A stretch of DNA of 28,769 nt from Apostichopus californicus (GCA_020650975.1 JAIPMN010002772.1:1282-30050); one strand, 5' to 3'. Shown: positions 1-10,062, counted from the stretch's first letter. Made by a program: numbers and translations. The notes: generated from the letters alone by a model not told the origin.

Positions 1-68
1 TTTTTTTTTTTGGTGACGGCCAATAGGGGGGGCACGCGCCTGTTGCACCCCCCCTGGATACGCCCCTG
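1..68 (-). mobile_element. Terminal fragment of a probable DNA transposon (hAT-like end)
   Basis: Read on the minus strand from 68, the sequence starts CAGGGGCGTATCCAGG and runs into G- and C-rich sequence ending in an A tract at the window edge. The CAGGGGCG start resembles terminal inverted repeats of hAT-type elements in marine invertebrates. Only one end lies in the window, so neither the partner repeat nor a target duplication can be checked. The family assignment is inference from the terminal bases. Confidence 0.35.
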
Positions 69-1541
69 GAGCCATTTTTCATTATGAAGAATGACAGATT
101 GAAATCATGAGTCATATTACGACACTGCTTGTGTATTGACATTGTCAAACTCTCCTGCAATATTGTACATCACATCAATAACAATAACAACAACAAAGAC
201 GAAGACGAAGAAGAAGAAGAAGGAAAATAGAAAAATTTTCATAGAAAACAGTACGTAACAAATATCACAGATTTATATTGAATCTTTCCATAAAATGCAT
301 AAGGAATAATTCCTTTAATGAATCTTTCCATAAAAATTTTTGTTATGAAACTTGATGTAACTACTAACTAGGTCATTCCTTCTGTTCCATTTAGTTTTAA
401 AGTTCTAAATAATTTCATTTCCAAAGTTAGCCGTGCTTGCGACTGTATCTACCCCTCTGGCTGTCTTTTGCCAAAATAGAAATCGCCTATAGTTGAATCT
501 TTCACAAAAAAATGTTTTAAAAAATTACAGAAACTGATGTGAACAAATACGTTCGGTATTTTGAGGCTTTCGAAAAATTTTATGCTGTGATATTTTTGTT
601 GTGGAATTTAAGCAAAATTGAAGAATAATACAAAATCACTTATTTTACTTTGAAACTAATTCTAACAAATTCAAGTTTACCTGACACTCTCTACAAAGTG
701 ATCAAGTTTTCCTTTATAAAGGATGTTAATAATAAAACAGATAATCAGATGTTGGGAATTCCACATTGAGACAAAAATATTCTTCTCTGCAAGATGTTAA
801 TATATTTACATTTTCTCTACAAAAATATTTTATTCTCAAAGATGCACTCTTAACCCTGTGATGTTTTCCATGCAAACAGTTCTCTAGAAGTAGTTACACA
901 TAATTGCGTGACAATGTTATTGCTTGTTTTGTACCTTTCTCAAGGTTGCTTCATAACAATTGCAAATTATTTTGAAATGCTTACTGGAGAGGCCCTGTTT
1001 TCAACACAATGAATGGTACTTGGTTTCGATTAAGAGATAAATGGGTCATTAGTTTTGCTTCCTGTGATACAGGAAGACCAGGCAGCTTTCCTTGGAAATA
1101 GGCAATGACACATTTATATCTCCAGTTGATTATCTGATAAGAGGAACTCAAACCTTGTTCACATTTGAGAATGCAAGGAGCTGAAGATGGTGGAACCTGA
1201 TTTCAATATCATGATTATCTTCCCTTTTTTTTCGTTTTTTTTGTTGTTGTTGTTGATACAAATAGTGTTCTCATTATTACTATTATTCAACTATCTGTAC
1301 AAAGCTCTGTCTCTTTAGATCTTTTTTTTGTTTTTTTGACAGAGATCTTTTTTCTTTTTTTTTGACATGTAAGAATATGGGAATGTCATGAAGCAGTGTT
1401 GTTACATTCTCTTGATAACTCGAGGCTACTAAGAAGCTGCTCCAGTAAAATTACTTCACATAAAAATTTTTAAAAAGTCCGACCTAAATCCGGAGACACT
1501 GCGCTTGATTTCTTCATTCGTATCTATATATATAGTTTAAT
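69..1541. other. Intergenic / 3' flank of the LRR gene
   Basis: No convincing coding region is visible on either strand. The stretch is AT-rich, with a GAC/GAA-type microsatellite at about 187-224, a TTG trinucleotide run near 1241-1255 and T tracts near 1321-1365. It lies downstream of the minus-strand LRR gene and may hold its 3' UTR. A minus-strand AATAAA (TTTATT on plus at 828-833) is a candidate polyadenylation signal, but no other evidence supports it. Confidence 0.4.
187..224. repeat. GAC/GAA-type microsatellite
   Basis: A purine-rich trinucleotide run moves from CAA to GAC to GAA units. It lies in non-coding sequence. No function is implied. Confidence 0.7.
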
Positions 1542-3626
1542 TCAACTTGCATTGTTTATGGCTACGGCTGCATGATTAACGTATTGTGCATCGCCCACAG
1601 TCCCTACCTGCAGGATAACTTGTTGGTCGATATGAGCGTACGGCTGGGAATAATAAAGACTGTTACTTCCTTTTTGGAAGGGTTCCTCGTAAGCATTTTC
1701 TGAATCTGCCCTCCTCACCGGTGGTGGTGGGCAAGGCGACTGCGGCGTTTGGACATCGCTCTCATCTATCGGTCCCCCTCGCCTCTGCCGGGGGTACTTC
1801 ATCACGATAAGGCATGCGATTAATAGAAAGACAATGGGTACGAGAGTCACTACGAGAGTCACCAGTAGAGTTTTGAGGGGAAAACTGGAGTCTTCTGGGG
1901 GTGGCTCTTCTACATCAGCTATACATGTCTCATTCAGATAAGATTCCCATAGAGTAATGGGCCTGGGGACAAAATCCGGTTCAGATGTACAACTTATGCT
2001 GTCTGCCATGGAGAATATTGACTCCGATCGATCGTAATACTCCCAGAGCGGCCGAAGTTTTTTGCAGTCGCAAGACCAGTGGTTGTTGTAAAGTTTGATT
2101 TCAGCAAGCGACGAGAGCCGCGAGAGGGTGCCCGGCAAAATATGCGATAACTCGTTGTTATTTAGACTCAGGTGCGTCAGGGAAATGAGACCCGTAAAGG
2201 AGCGTGGGTGTATCTCCCGTATGGCGTTATGTCCCAAGTCGAGAGTTACCAGACGAGACAGGCGAGGGAAGTCGTATTCGTCGATACTCTGAATGTAATT
2301 GTGAGACAGAGTGAGTTCCCGAAGTCCCGTACGAATCAGAACCCCGCCGAAAGCGTGAGGGACGTGCTGCAGCTGATTTCCATCTAAGTTGATATCGATC
2401 AGCATCGACAAGGTTTCAAAAGCTGTCTCACTGATATTTGAAATCTGGTTACCTTGCAGATTAAGATGTACAGTGTCAGTAAGTGTACGAAATTCATCGG
2501 AAATGGTACGCAACCTGTTTCCTTGTAAGCTGACGTTGGCTACAGTTGGAACGTCGGTGAAAGAATTCGATTCCAGAACGGTCAAAGAATTGAAATCCAA
2601 CCGAAGATCCTGCAGATTACCGAGTCCTTTGAAGAAATCGGAAGGAATGTCGCTGATGTCGTTATATGACAGTCCCAGAAAGTGTAGCTGACTCAGACCC
2701 GAAAATATGTATCCATGTCGTACTTGACCAAGTCTGTTACCCTGAAGCTGAAGAGAGGATAGCCTGGAAGTACAGTTGAAAGCACCCGTAGGAATATCTC
2801 CAATCTTGTTGTTGGAAAGATCCAGATGTAATAAGTTATGCAAAGAAGAGAATGAGTGTAACCCAATGTATTCCAGGAGATTGCCCTGGATAGAAATACT
2901 CTCTACTCTCTCAAGAGGTGGGAAAGTCACTTGGGATATTATGTTGTCATCAAGTTTAAGGGTGCCCAAGAGAGTCAAACTTGAAAAGTCTGAAGAGCTG
3001 ACCGATGTAATTCTATTACCAGATAGATCAAGAAATGTTAGATTTGTAAACTGCGACAGATTACATAGTGCTCCATTCTCGAGTAGGTTTTCGTGGAGGT
3101 CAAGCCTCTGTACCGAAGAGTACACCGACTCTGTATCGTTGCGATCGGTGTTGTTTTCACTTTGGAGAGAACGACAGATCAGCGGAGATTTAGTCGACCA
3201 AGTTTGAAGTCGGTTACCGGATAGATCCACGTCCATCAAGCCTGGTATCCTATTGATATCCAGGAGAAAAGCTCCTCTTAAAAGGTTATCGGTCGCCCGA
3301 AGCACTGACAGGTTTGGAAGTAACTCGAGCGGTAAACACTCAAACTGATTGTGACTTAAGTCTAAAGTCTGTATGTTTGTCAAGTTTTCAAATATTTCTC
3401 CGTTAAAACCATGCTCGTCAAGGCCGTTGCCCTGTAAAAGAAAAACGTGGGTATCCAGTGGAATCTCAAGACTCACAGTGGTGTAGTTTTGTAATCGACT
3501 GGAACAGTCAACTGTATGTCCACGCTTACCCTGTTGTATGTCGCAGACATTTTCCTGGGAATCTATGGTCCCACAGACTTTGAGAAAGGTCACTAGACAT
3601 AAAAGGAATGAAGCAGGGGAAGACAT
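1542..3626 (-). CDS. Leucine-rich repeat single-pass membrane protein with tyrosine-rich tail
   Basis: An uninterrupted 694-residue frame. Residues 1 to about 20 are a hydrophobic signal peptide. Cys28 and Cys41 form a short LRRNT-like cap, followed by about 18 LxxLxLxxNxL repeats (residues ~85-515) with an insert near 148-168. An LRRCT cap follows with Cys519, Cys521, Cys546 and Cys568. The transmembrane helix is about 586-608, followed by basic stop-transfer residues (KYPRQRR). The tail of about 85 residues has a PPPP run and tyrosines at 646, 658, 659, 663 and 682. There are many N-glycosylation sequons in the ectodomain. No TIR, kinase or Ig domain is present, so it is not a Toll receptor. 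The layout fits LRR adhesion or recognition receptors in general; the ligand is unknown. The start ATG has A at -3, and the signal peptide follows directly. A 5' UTR intron cannot be excluded. Domain reading is firm; subfamily is not assigned. Confidence 0.9.
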   Translation of the reverse strand: MSSPASFLLCLVTFLKVCGTIDSQENVCDIQQGKRGHTVDCSSRLQNYTTVSLEIPLDTHVFLLQGNGLDEHGFNGEIFENLTNIQTLDLSHNQFECLPLELLPNLSVLRATDNLLRGAFLLDINRIPGLMDVDLSGNRLQTWSTKSPLICRSLQSENNTDRNDTESVYSSVQRLDLHENLLENGALCNLSQFTNLTFLDLSGNRITSVSSSDFSSLTLLGTLKLDDNIISQVTFPPLERVESISIQGNLLEYIGLHSFSSLHNLLHLDLSNNKIGDIPTGAFNCTSRLSSLQLQGNRLGQVRHGYIFSGLSQLHFLGLSYNDISDIPSDFFKGLGNLQDLRLDFNSLTVLESNSFTDVPTVANVSLQGNRLRTISDEFRTLTDTVHLNLQGNQISNISETAFETLSMLIDINLDGNQLQHVPHAFGGVLIRTGLRELTLSHNYIQSIDEYDFPRLSRLVTLDLGHNAIREIHPRSFTGLISLTHLSLNNNELSHILPGTLSRLSSLAEIKLYNNHWSCDCKKLRPLWEYYDRSESIFSMADSISCTSEPDFVPRPITLWESYLNETCIADVEEPPPEDSSFPLKTLLVTLVVTLVPIVFLLIACLIVMKYPRQRRGGPIDESDVQTPQSPCPPPPVRRADSENAYEEPFQKGSNSLYYSQPYAHIDQQVILQVGTVGDAQYVNHAAVAINNAS

Positions 3627-4631
3627 GTTTAGTTTGATAAAGAAAATAAAGTTTATAGCAGTGGTGATGAGACTATAATGAGACTGTGATTAGACTGTGT
3701 ACAATGTGCTAAACAGCCACGTTGTGTTGGTCTGGATGACACATGACAATATTTCCTGGCCAGTCCAATCGCCTGGTGGATGATATATTCTTCACAGCGT
3801 GGATTGAAACTGGTTTCAAACTTTCCCTTGTGTTTTTCACAATTTGCACTCGATAGCCAAAAAAAAAACTCCAGAGCGAAATAAAAATCATTTGGTGTGG
3901 CACTCTCTCTCTCTCTCTGCTATAGATAGAATCCAAACTAGGAACGTTGAATAAATCCACAGTGAACTTTCATCCAATGTTTGTCTCATACAAAGGGTAA
4001 GGTAAGAATTCAAAGTCACTCAACAAAGGTCGTCACAGAGTGCTCAAAACACGAAACACTACAGGTACGAGAGTATGACGACCAGGCAGCATGTTGTTTC
4101 CCTCGATTAACATTAGATCTTTGTACGGTTCACAGGCATTCAGCACAATGCTATAAATATCTTGTTTCCTATTAGCTGTGTGGTGATTACAATGCAGGTT
4201 GACCGCCAAGATTTGCTAGTCTTTTGTAATCTTTTGCCGTTTAGTTCCTGTTTCTGTGGAGGGTTAGAAAGCTATCCTAGAGACAGGAAATGATTTGTTG
4301 CATATCGGTGACTACTGGCTAGCAGGAAGCAGATACCATGAAACAGGACTATTAACTTAGATAAAACCACTTGAAGGATGTTGAAAGTACTGATTCACCG
4401 CTACTGTAACCAATGAACAGTACTACCAACCTAGAATGGATTTAAATGTGTTTTTAGCTGCTTTTTTCAAACTATGTAGCATTTATTCTGAAAATTGGTT
4501 GGCCATAAACTATGTGAGCATGAACAGTTCTTGTAATTAACACTGCATCTACTTTAATACATAACTATAGTGTGTCAATACACTAGTACATTGCTATGTT
4601 GTTTTGTAATTCTCATTCTCATTCACTCAAA
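3627..4631. other. Intergenic, 5' flank of the LRR gene
   Basis: No exon is recognised on either strand. It contains a CT dinucleotide run near 3903-3917. Short open frames here have no domain and look like chance. The LRR gene promoter should be here, but no TATA or CCAAT arrangement stands out. Upstream exons of the plus-strand gene at 5188 could lie here or beyond the left edge; none was identified. Confidence 0.4.
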
Positions 4632-4867
4632 GGAGTGTTAGCTCAGTGGTTAACGCCGGTGCCTTCCAATCATAAGGTCCCAAGTTCAAGTCACTCCAAG
4701 ATTAATGTATGTCGTCCAGTTACAGAGTTGTTGACAATTCATAATCACGGACGTTAAATATGAATCTAAGAGAATGACTTCGGTCAGCTTGCGGCTTTGA
4801 TAAACCAATGAGGCTTCTTCGCGAGTTCCTGCTTGCAGGAGGATCTAAAATACATACATACATACAT
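4632..4867 (+). mobile_element. tRNA-derived SINE with (ACAT)n tail
   Basis: The head (4632-4698) is tRNA-like. GGAGTG at the 5' side can pair with CACTCC at 4692-4697. An A-box-like TTAGCTCAGTGG and a B-box-like AAGTTCAAGTC are present, and the anticodon region contains TGCCTTCCAA as in tRNA-Gly(TCC). The D and T stems are degraded, so it is not a working tRNA. A body of about 150 bp follows and ends in ACATACATACATACAT. Head, body and short tandem tail are the standard SINE plan. I could not define a clear target duplication. Confidence 0.75.
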
Positions 4868-4902
4868 TCATTGTATCATGAATTTACCATATACAATTGG
4901 AA

Positions 4903-5010
4903 TTTTAATTACCGTATTTAATTACAGTAGTTACCATGATTACCGTAGTAAGTACCATTTAATTACCGTATTTAATTACCGTATTTAATTACTGTATTTA
5001 ATTACCGTAG
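4903..5010. repeat. 13-bp minisatellite, TTAATTACCGTAT type
   Basis: Repeats of TTAATTACCGTAT are perfect or nearly so around 4965-5005 and more degenerate to the left (ATTACAGTAG, ATTACCGTAGTA). It lies directly downstream of the SINE tail and about 180 bp before the splice acceptor of the next gene. No function is evident. Confidence 0.75.
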
Positions 5011-5187
5011 ACACTTGAAAGTGTAATACTCTGGAACTAGCAATGAGACTAACTGTACAGCAGTTTAAAAGCCTAGCTTTTTGTTTCATTTGATTGCAGT
5101 CAAACGGTTGCTAAGCCTGTCAGTGACCAAATTGTTAGGACAAATTTTAAAATATTATTTCCCTTTATTTTATCTCAATTTTGGCAG

Positions 5188-7280
5188 GTCAGTGCAAAGA
5201 AAATGTGCAGAGTAGAAGTCTGGAGGTGCTGTTTGGAGATGGGTCTCCAACAAAACCCCAAAAGTTTGGGATAATTGACAGACATAGGGAAGGAGAGTAC
5301 GAACAGTCGAAGGACAAGCCTAACGACACCGGTGATGAGGAGAGATCAGACAATTTGGAAGTTTGTGGAGAACTTTGTCGGCCCTCTACCTCTACTGACA
5401 CTGGTACAGGGGCTTGGATGGAGGAGGATGGAGGTACCAGCGAATCACTCTTCTCAGAGGATGAGAATGCAGAATGGGATATTGAGGAAGCGTCCAATAG
5501 ACTTTCATTAATCGATGAGGGGAGTTTAGAGTCTTTTACAGATGACCCAGAGAACCAGAGCAGCATATCATCACCAGAGAGTTCGCAGGCTGACCAGTCA
5601 CCACTGTTTAAGAGCTTTGCTAAATACCTACCTGCTGCAGATGTGCATGAAACTAAAAATAATGTGAAACACTTACCGAAAGATGATTTATGGGAACTCA
5701 ACAGAGAGAGACATGCAGATGGCGTGGCGGTATCGGGTTGTGAGATTAAAACTTGCATCATTAAAAGAGACCTGGAATATGATTTTGTTGAAGTTAATAG
5801 ACAGAAATATGATGGCACGTTACAATTAGGTGAAAGCATTGCACTGTCACAGGAGAGGAATGTACCATCATGTGAGAGCATTGCACCCTCACGTGAGAGC
5901 GTTGTAACATCAGGTGAGAGCGTTGTAACATCAGGTGAGAGCATTGTATCATCAGGTGAGAGCATTGCACTGTCACCTGAAAGCATTGCACCCTCATGTG
6001 AGAGCATTGTAATGTCAGGTGAAAGCATTGCACCCTCATGTGAGAGCATTGTAATGTCAGGTGAGAGCATTGCACCATCAAATGAGAACCTTACTTCATC
6101 ATGTGTAAAAGTGTGTTCAAAGTTTGCAATCATTGACAGAAAGAAAGATAAAAGCCAGGTTGGTGCACAATCGTGTAATCGCAATAACACTCAATCATGC
6201 ATAGAATCCAACTATGACATCGGTAAATTAAACGTGGTGACCACCGATGGCAGTTTATTAGCCAGAGGTGAGCTGTCAAATGGAGAAGGTTCAATTAATA
6301 CAGATGTCACATCGGCAGGAAGTTACAATAAACTGTCAGCAGAGGGCAGCTCCCAGTACTCCGTCTCTCCCATTAAAAGCTTTCTTCAGTATTTACCCAG
6401 GAAGTCGTATAAAGAGGATGCACGTAAGAGAACAGAGCCGTCCTCAAAGAGCAGACACTGTGTCGCAGAGGCCAAGTGCAATAACGGAATAACAGAGATT
6501 GAAACGATGAAGAAGCGGAAATGCTCAGTAAACAAGAACGTGATTCAATTGAGAAATGAGCCGGATGATAAATTACTGACTTCAATTAAGAGGGCTGGGA
6601 GTAATAGTCCTGTATCTGCCAAAACAGGGATGAACTCCGTCACGATAGTTGCAGATGATGAAATGAACAAGAAATTGAAGATGAAGATGAATTTTTCAAC
6701 CGGAGAAGCGTCCAACGGGAACGGAGACTTTATTCGCCACGAAGCCAAAAGTGAAAATTTCTATGAGACAAGCTCTCATAAACGGAGAAAACATACTTCA
6801 ATGTCCACGGTGGGGTTAGTGACATCAGCACCTGAGGACTTACAGTGCCATGAAAATGTCTCAGAAAAATCTCAAATTGAAGACGTGAAAGGCAAAACAA
6901 TGTCGCCCAACTCCTGCGTCGGTGTGAACATCAGTACAGAGAATTGCGAGATCACAGGGAATGTTTCAAGCAGAGGAAATGTACCGGATGGAGACTCAGG
7001 AGTAGGGGATGTCCAGGAATTAGAGAGGCAGCAGATACTTTATGTGGATTTAACCGAATCAGATGAGAAGGATTTGAAGAGTGAAGTTGACGAAGAGGAG
7101 TTGATTATAAGTTCCCAGAATTCAGAGACGACAGTGGTACTATCTCCCAGCATTAAAAGCTCCCAGGAGACTTACTTATCCCCATCTAAACTTCAAATGT
7201 GTAATTCACAAGAAATCTTCTTATTATCCTCTCCCGAAGGTTCAGATGCTCTAACGCCTGATTGCATAGAATTACTTTAA
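5188..7280 (+). CDS. 3'-terminal coding exon of an unrecognised repeat-rich acidic protein
   Basis: A strong acceptor (pyrimidine-rich tract ending in TTGGCAG at 5187) opens a frame of about 697 codons ending in TAA. It begins with the last two bases of a split codon, so the upstream exon must end in phase 1; that exon was not found, so the protein is partial. Residues below count TTG at 5181 as 1. The sequence is Ser-, Glu- and Lys-rich and largely disordered. Seen in order: KFGIIDR at 28; SPLFKSFAKYLP at 140; 13 seven-residue repeats at 216-306; KFAIIDR at 314; SPIKSFLQYLP at 396; basic KKRK patches in the middle; and ILYVDLTESDEKD at 619, a good match to a SUMO-interaction motif. Several SQ sites lie in the last 60 residues. 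The mix of basic patches, SIM and SQ sites suggests a nuclear, perhaps DNA-damage-related, protein, but that is inference. I do not recognise the family. No AATAAA is seen in the following 800 bases. Confidence 0.8.
5826..6098 (+). repeat. Coding minisatellite, 13 units of 21 bp
   Basis: Thirteen consecutive in-frame heptads of the type S-G/C-E-S-I-x-x fill exactly 273 bases. The central units (TCAGGTGAGAGCATTGTAATG type) are nearly identical at DNA level, with an alternating SGESIAP/SCESIVM pair showing recent two-unit expansion. The end units (SQERNVP, SNENLTS) are diverged, as expected at array edges. The frame is kept because the unit is 21 bp. Confidence 0.9.
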
Positions 7281-8118
7281 AGAAACGTGACCTGAAATCT
7301 GGGGTAATAATGTTGTTGATGACACCCTCCCCCCCTTCCCCTCACCGTCCTCCCCCACCCTTCTATTTTGACATCAAGGGTTATGAACCAATCTTATAAG
7401 TTTAAATGGAGGGTGAAAGTTTGAGGGCCTTTGTAGTTTTAGGTATTCGAGTATGATGTTCAAAACACAGAAGGGGAGAACACCTCATCCTGGAAAAGGT
7501 TTTGGCCCCAAGGTATAAAAATCAAATGCCAAAAAGACTTGGAAGTTTATTGGGAGTCTAAGTTCAGAAAGATGTTTTCCTTTTGAAATACAGCCCATAG
7601 AACTATTCATATGATCTGAGATGCATTTATCTGTGACTCATGAATATAACTGTAAACAATCAAGGCTTAATTTGAAGCTGTTTCATGGGATGGAAGGCGC
7701 CAAACAGGAAAAAACTGAAATTAGTCATTGCCTGTTTTAAAAATTTGGGGACATTCCTGGGACTGTACATTAATGCTGAGGACAGTTCCAGGGACACATT
7801 TAATCCGGGCAGGGTAAAATGAATTTAATGGACTGTCAGGGAAATCTCGGACATTTGGTCGCCATACTTTACAAGGTTTCATACATAAGGTTTTTATCTT
7901 ATATTTAATTGATGTAATGAAACAGCCCAAAGCCCAAAAAGCAGAACCTTACAAACTTGTACCAATTGGTATTTATTTAGTGGTAAATCTTTGGTAGCAG
8001 AAGAAATGTTTCTCAGTCTTTACATAAAAACAGTATCAGAGATAACAAAGCAGACTAAAATATCTTTGTGACTTATGTGTAGCAGTAAATATTATAGCAT
8101 GAACATACAGGATAGAAT
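7281..8118. other. 3' flank of the plus-strand gene, no gene seen
   Basis: Non-coding by inspection. Just after the stop codon there is a C-rich pyrimidine tract (about 7323-7365). The rest is AT-rich with no domain-bearing frame. It probably holds the 3' UTR of the upstream gene, but no polyadenylation signal could be fixed. Confidence 0.4.
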
Positions 8119-8245
8119 CCATGATGGTACCATGATGGTACCACCATGGTACAGTGATGGTACCATGATGGTACCATGATGGTACCACCATGGTACCATG
8201 ATGGTACCACCATGGTACCATGATGGTATCATGATGGTACCATGA
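8119..8245. repeat. 11-bp minisatellite CCATGATGGTA
   Basis: Eleven full units plus a partial one. Most are CCATGATGGTA. A second type, CCACCATGGTA, occurs three times, and single-base variants begin CAGTG and TCATG. The units are near-palindromic across junctions (GGTACC, CCATGG), so the array can fold on either strand. It produces stop-free Trp/Tyr/His-rich frames on the minus strand that are artefacts of the 11-bp period. Confidence 0.9.
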
Positions 8246-10060
8246 GTCAATTTGATAGCAGTAGACATAATTGCAAGACCAGTAGGACACCATCGTCCAA
8301 GTATAAATATGGCTGTAAAAATATCATTATTTCCTTTCAATGATGATTTTATGTTTTTACAAGTAGCAGCGAATATTCCTCCAAGGGCATAGCACAGCTG
8401 AGTTATTTTTTTGGTGGGGGGGGAGGAGGAGGAGATGCCACGGACCCCTCCCCAACCCCTTTATGCCCTGACACCTCAAAAGTTACTAGGGTCTCTTCAA
8501 TCCAGTTTGCCTTCTCAATGTTTATGCCTCTGTGATGATTACTTCATCATATTTGGTGAGGTAATATTGTAATGTCTGTTCTTCATTATAGCATATTAAG
8601 TATATGGAGTTGACAATATACTTTATGAATTCTGTTGAGTTGTTTTCTTAGCTTTCCTGCTTACCCTTTGTAGGCTACTGTAAACTCTATAGAGTGATTA
8701 ACTTGTACAAAACAATGATTATTCAGTTTGGTATTACCTTGCTATATTCAGGAAATGTCAGATTTTGAGAATTTGTCTGAATTAAAATTTTACATGTGTT
8801 ATGGCATTGGATAAACTTATTGAGGTATACACATTGCTCTATATTGAAAAACATGTATTTATAAATATATTTTAGTTTTATATTTGTATTTAATTTCTGT
8901 ATTTTAAATTTGCAGATGAAATGAATTCAAACGTATTGGCAGATGCAAATTAAGATATGTTAACTTTAGTTAGGCAAATAGTCATACATTTAAAGATACT
9001 GTGCTTTTTAATAACTTTTGCGGTTTTTGTCTGTTAGGCTAAGATTAGTTTCTCAATGAGCGAAATATTCAAAATGGCTGGATCACTTTCTGGTGTGTGA
9101 TTGGTAGAAATTTCATTAGCAAGGAACATACTTTGGTATGTTCAATTGTTAAAAGGTTATGTCTTTATATTTTACGTTATAGGTTATATTACTGGACAGG
9201 AATTACAGCTGAAGCATGCAGTGTTTATTCACTGCAAGATTTCTTGTGAAGGAGAATGGGTTGGTGGTGGCACTGGGCAGCGACAAGATATTGTTAGATT
9301 CAAAATGAGTTGTTTAATATTGCAATTTAAAATGAATTACTTAAACATCATTTCATTTATTATAGAGAAGTGCATTTCATATTTTTTATTTCTTGCCAAA
9401 TGGAGAAACCTTTTTTCAGCACATTATTAAACACTATTGAAATTGATGGAAGGGTAGTTAATAATTTGAGGTCAACCAAGGTCACACTTTGAAAACCTGG
9501 AATGGACTTCATGTTTGATAGGTAGGGGCGGCATGGGTGCAAAAGCTGTGCTGATCACTTGAAGTCAGCAATGGTCAACACTTAAACATTTTGAATGCAA
9601 TTTAGCTGTTGATATTGGCACAGAATCACTAAGCCTATTGGCTTCCATGATTTAAAAAGGATCTCAGATGTTGGATTGAACTAAGGACCTTGTGGTGCAA
9701 TATATATATTTTTTTCTTTGCCACTAGACCATTAGGTGGGATACTGATGTGGCTTGCTGTTCAATTATTTAAAGATTCAGTTGTTTTCGGTTAACAAATT
9801 TTATCAAATATTTTCTCCACTGATCCTCGTCAGGGAGGTTGGAGGCCATGCACCTCACCTAGGCCCCTTAGGAACCTTGTCATAGATGCTGGCAAAGTCC
9901 TTGGATGACGATCACTCACTCAGGACTTGGATCAAGCTGATTAGGAATATCTCTGGTGGGTACAGAACTACCCTTTACAACATTTTGCTTCCCGATGAAT
10001 AATCTTTGTTTCATATCTTTATACTTCAGTCTGCCCCAAAGAACAGAAAATCAAATGGCT
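8246..10060. other. Gene-free interval with G- and T-rich tracts
   Basis: No coding exon recognised. A G-run followed by GGA repeats lies near 8412-8435. Open frames of about 60-110 codons here lack domains and sit in AT-rich sequence. A tRNA-like SINE remnant within it is listed separately. Confidence 0.4.
9668..9742 (-). mobile_element. Remnant of a tRNA-derived SINE head
   Basis: On the minus strand, an A-box-like CCTAATGGTCTAGTGGCAAAG core (about 9735-9715) is followed by GGTCCTTAGTTCAATCC (about 9689-9673), a B-box-like segment. An AT dinucleotide expansion lies between them. The order and spacing are tRNA-like, but the fold is lost. The body and tail of the element are not clearly delimited. 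Confidence 0.5.
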
Positions 10061-10062
10061 CG

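Noticed and set aside
3981..4175. Possible upstream exon of the plus-strand gene, with a GTACGA donor-like site near 4063
   Set aside because: The donor would be in phase 0, while the exon at 5188 needs a phase 1 partner. No motif supports it.
4632..4698. Functional tRNA gene
   Set aside because: The acceptor stem pairs, but the D and T stems are degraded, the anticodon loop is not standard, and a SINE body and tail follow.
5189..6190. 333-codon open frame antisense to the unknown plus-strand gene
   Set aside because: It overlaps the coding minisatellite, whose 21-bp period keeps all frames free of stops once one unit is open. The plus frame is longer, has a splice acceptor and carries the motifs.
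8036..8340. Two minus-strand frames rich in Trp, Tyr, His and Val
   Set aside because: They are readings of the 11-bp minisatellite in different frames, with no domain and no gene structure.
9101..9430. 109-codon plus-strand frame
   Set aside because: AT-rich, begins at a non-ATG codon, no domain or compositional sign of coding, and no splice context.
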